Of a DNA stretch of 5,219 nucleotides, positions 4,255-5,219 are shown one piece after another (position 1 is the stretch's first letter; every line of letters begins with the position of its first letter). The notes below the pieces were generated by a model. It was not told the origin of the DNA and did not search any database. It saw only the letters and a program-made list of their open reading frames with translations. Both the position numbers and the translations under genes were made by a program. This DNA is from Betaproteobacteria bacterium (GTDB lineage Bacteria > Pseudomonadota > Gammaproteobacteria > Burkholderiales > SG8-41), in NCBI GenBank assembly GCA_020028375.1, contig JAHZNX010000174.1, positions 1-5,219 on the forward strand, written 5' to 3'.

Positions 4255-5219
4255 ATGACCACGATCAAGCAGCAGGATTTCGTCCAGAGCATCGCAGACG
4301 GCTTTCAGTTCATTTCCTACTACCATCCTGTCGACTTCATCCGCGCGATGGGCGAGGCCTACGAGCGCGAGCAGTCCCCCGCCGCCAGAAACGCGATCGC
4401 CCAGATCCTCATGAACTCGCGCATGGCCGCCGAGGGGCATCGGCCGGTCTGCCAGGACACCGGCATTGCCGTGGTATTTCTCAGGATCGGCATGAACGTG
4501 CGCTGGGACGCGACCCTGAGCGTTCAGGAAATGGTCGACGAAGGGGTGCGGCGGGCCTACACCGACAAGGACAATCCGCTGCGCGCCTCGATGCTCGCCG
4601 ACCCCGCGGGCACGCGCAGGAACACCAAGGACAATACGCCCGCCATGGTGTACACGGAGCTCGTATCTGGCGACACGGTCGAGGTCAGGCTCGCCGCCAA
4701 GGGCGGGGGCTCGGAGAACAAGTCGCGCTTTGCGGTGCTGAATCCCAGCGATTCAGTGGTGGATTGGATCCTCGAGCAAGTGCCGACCATGGGCGGCGAC
4801 TGGTGCCCGCCCGGCATGCTCGGGATCGGCATCGGGGGCAGTGCCGAAAAGGCGATGCTGCTCGCGAAGGAATCCCTGCTCGACCCCGTGGACATGCATG
4901 ATCTCAAGCGCCGCGGTCCCCGGACGCGGGCCGAGGAGCTGCGGCTCGAGATCTTCGACAAGGTCAACGCGCTCGGCATCGGGGCACAGGGCCTCGGCGG
5001 TCTCACCACGGTCCTCGACGTCAAGGTGCTCGACTGCCCGACCCACGCCACGTCGCTGCCGGTCGCCGTGATTCCCAACTGCGTCGCGACCCGCCATCTC
5101 GAGTTCCGCCTCGACGGCAGCGGACCCGCGCGCTTCGAACCGCCGGCTCTCGAGCACTGGCCGAAAATCGCGGTCGATCTCTCGGTGGGGGCAACGCGCG
5201 TCGACCTCGAGAAGCTGAC
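4255..5219 (+). CDS. Class I fumarate hydratase, 4Fe-4S type (N-terminal 321 residues; cut by window edge)
   Basis: ATG at 4255 is preceded by GGGGGA about 10 bases upstream. The frame is open to the right edge, giving 321 of roughly 500 residues usual for the family. It catalyses reversible hydration of fumarate to L-malate in the citric acid cycle. Diagnostic segments are RPVCQDTG (63-70), AKGGGSENKS (148-157), CPPGMLGIGIGGSAEKAM (184-201), GIGAQGLGG (241-249) and IPNCVATRH (273-281). C66, C184 and C276 have spacings of 118 and 92, close to the cluster-ligating cysteines of E. coli FumA (C105, C224, C318). The two-domain single-chain class I form includes this alpha part followed by a beta part, the latter mostly outside the window. 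A paralogous two-subunit tartrate dehydratase is less likely given the CPPG and IPNCVATRH context, but cannot be fully excluded. Its cluster is oxygen-sensitive, in line with the adjacent FNR-type site. Confidence 0.92.
   Translation, partial: MTTIKQQDFVQSIADGFQFISYYHPVDFIRAMGEAYEREQSPAARNAIAQILMNSRMAAEGHRPVCQDTGIAVVFLRIGMNVRWDATLSVQEMVDEGVRRAYTDKDNPLRASMLADPAGTRRNTKDNTPAMVYTELVSGDTVEVRLAAKGGGSENKSRFAVLNPSDSVVDWILEQVPTMGGDWCPPGMLGIGIGGSAEKAMLLAKESLLDPVDMHDLKRRGPRTRAEELRLEIFDKVNALGIGAQGLGGLTTVLDVKVLDCPTHATSLPVAVIPNCVATRHLEFRLDGSGPARFEPPALEHWPKIAVDLSVGATRVDLEKL

Noticed and set aside
3939..4901. Rightward 320-codon frame across the divergent promoter and the fumarase
   Set aside because: It overlaps class I fumarase out of frame, and the fumarase cluster cysteines and motifs are clear in the other frame.

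Overview
The window is GC-rich, densely packed bacterial DNA with short intergenic gaps. The class I fumarase, the FNR-type box and the overall composition suggest a proteobacterium able to live with little or no oxygen, possibly a betaproteobacterium of the Rhodocyclales kind. That placement is inferred from general sequence character and not from a marker gene.

Layout: two divergent transcription units share a control region at 4118-4254. Rightward runs a class I (4Fe-4S) fumarate hydratase (4255 to beyond 5219, cut by the window edge). Leftward runs a tight run of seven genes: a stand-alone cyclic-nucleotide-binding-fold protein (3599-4117), a PqqD-like peptide-binding protein (3294-3545), a radical SAM enzyme (2288-3289), a UbiA/MenA-type membrane prenyltransferase (1371-2303), a second radical SAM enzyme (401-1360), a 51-residue peptide (230-385), and a third radical SAM enzyme cut by the left edge (1-210). 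Gaps within the run are 53, 4, -16, 10, 15 and 19 bases, so it is almost certainly one operon.

How the genes may work together: a PqqD-like protein, radical SAM enzymes and a short peptide form the core toolkit of ribosomally made, post-translationally modified peptides (RiPPs) and of peptide-derived redox cofactors such as PQQ and mycofactocin. The peptide has a Trp-x-x-Pro motif of the sort recognised by PqqD-type domains, followed by a short tail holding its only tyrosine. The three radical SAM proteins are clearly paralogous in the parts visible. The embedded prenyltransferase is unusual for this kind of locus and suggests that the product, or an aromatic part of it, could be prenylated and membrane-bound, like a quinone. 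I do not recognise this gene set as a named pathway. The chemical outcome is inference.

Regulation: a perfect FNR/ANR-type palindrome (4178-4195) lies between the divergent units at a spacing that suits activation of the leftward operon. A perfect 8-bp inverted repeat flanks a TATAAT element before the pqqD-like gene. A terminator-like hairpin with a T tract (13-bp perfect stem) lies just after the peptide gene, inside the first codons of the third radical SAM gene, where it could raise peptide mRNA above that of the downstream enzyme.
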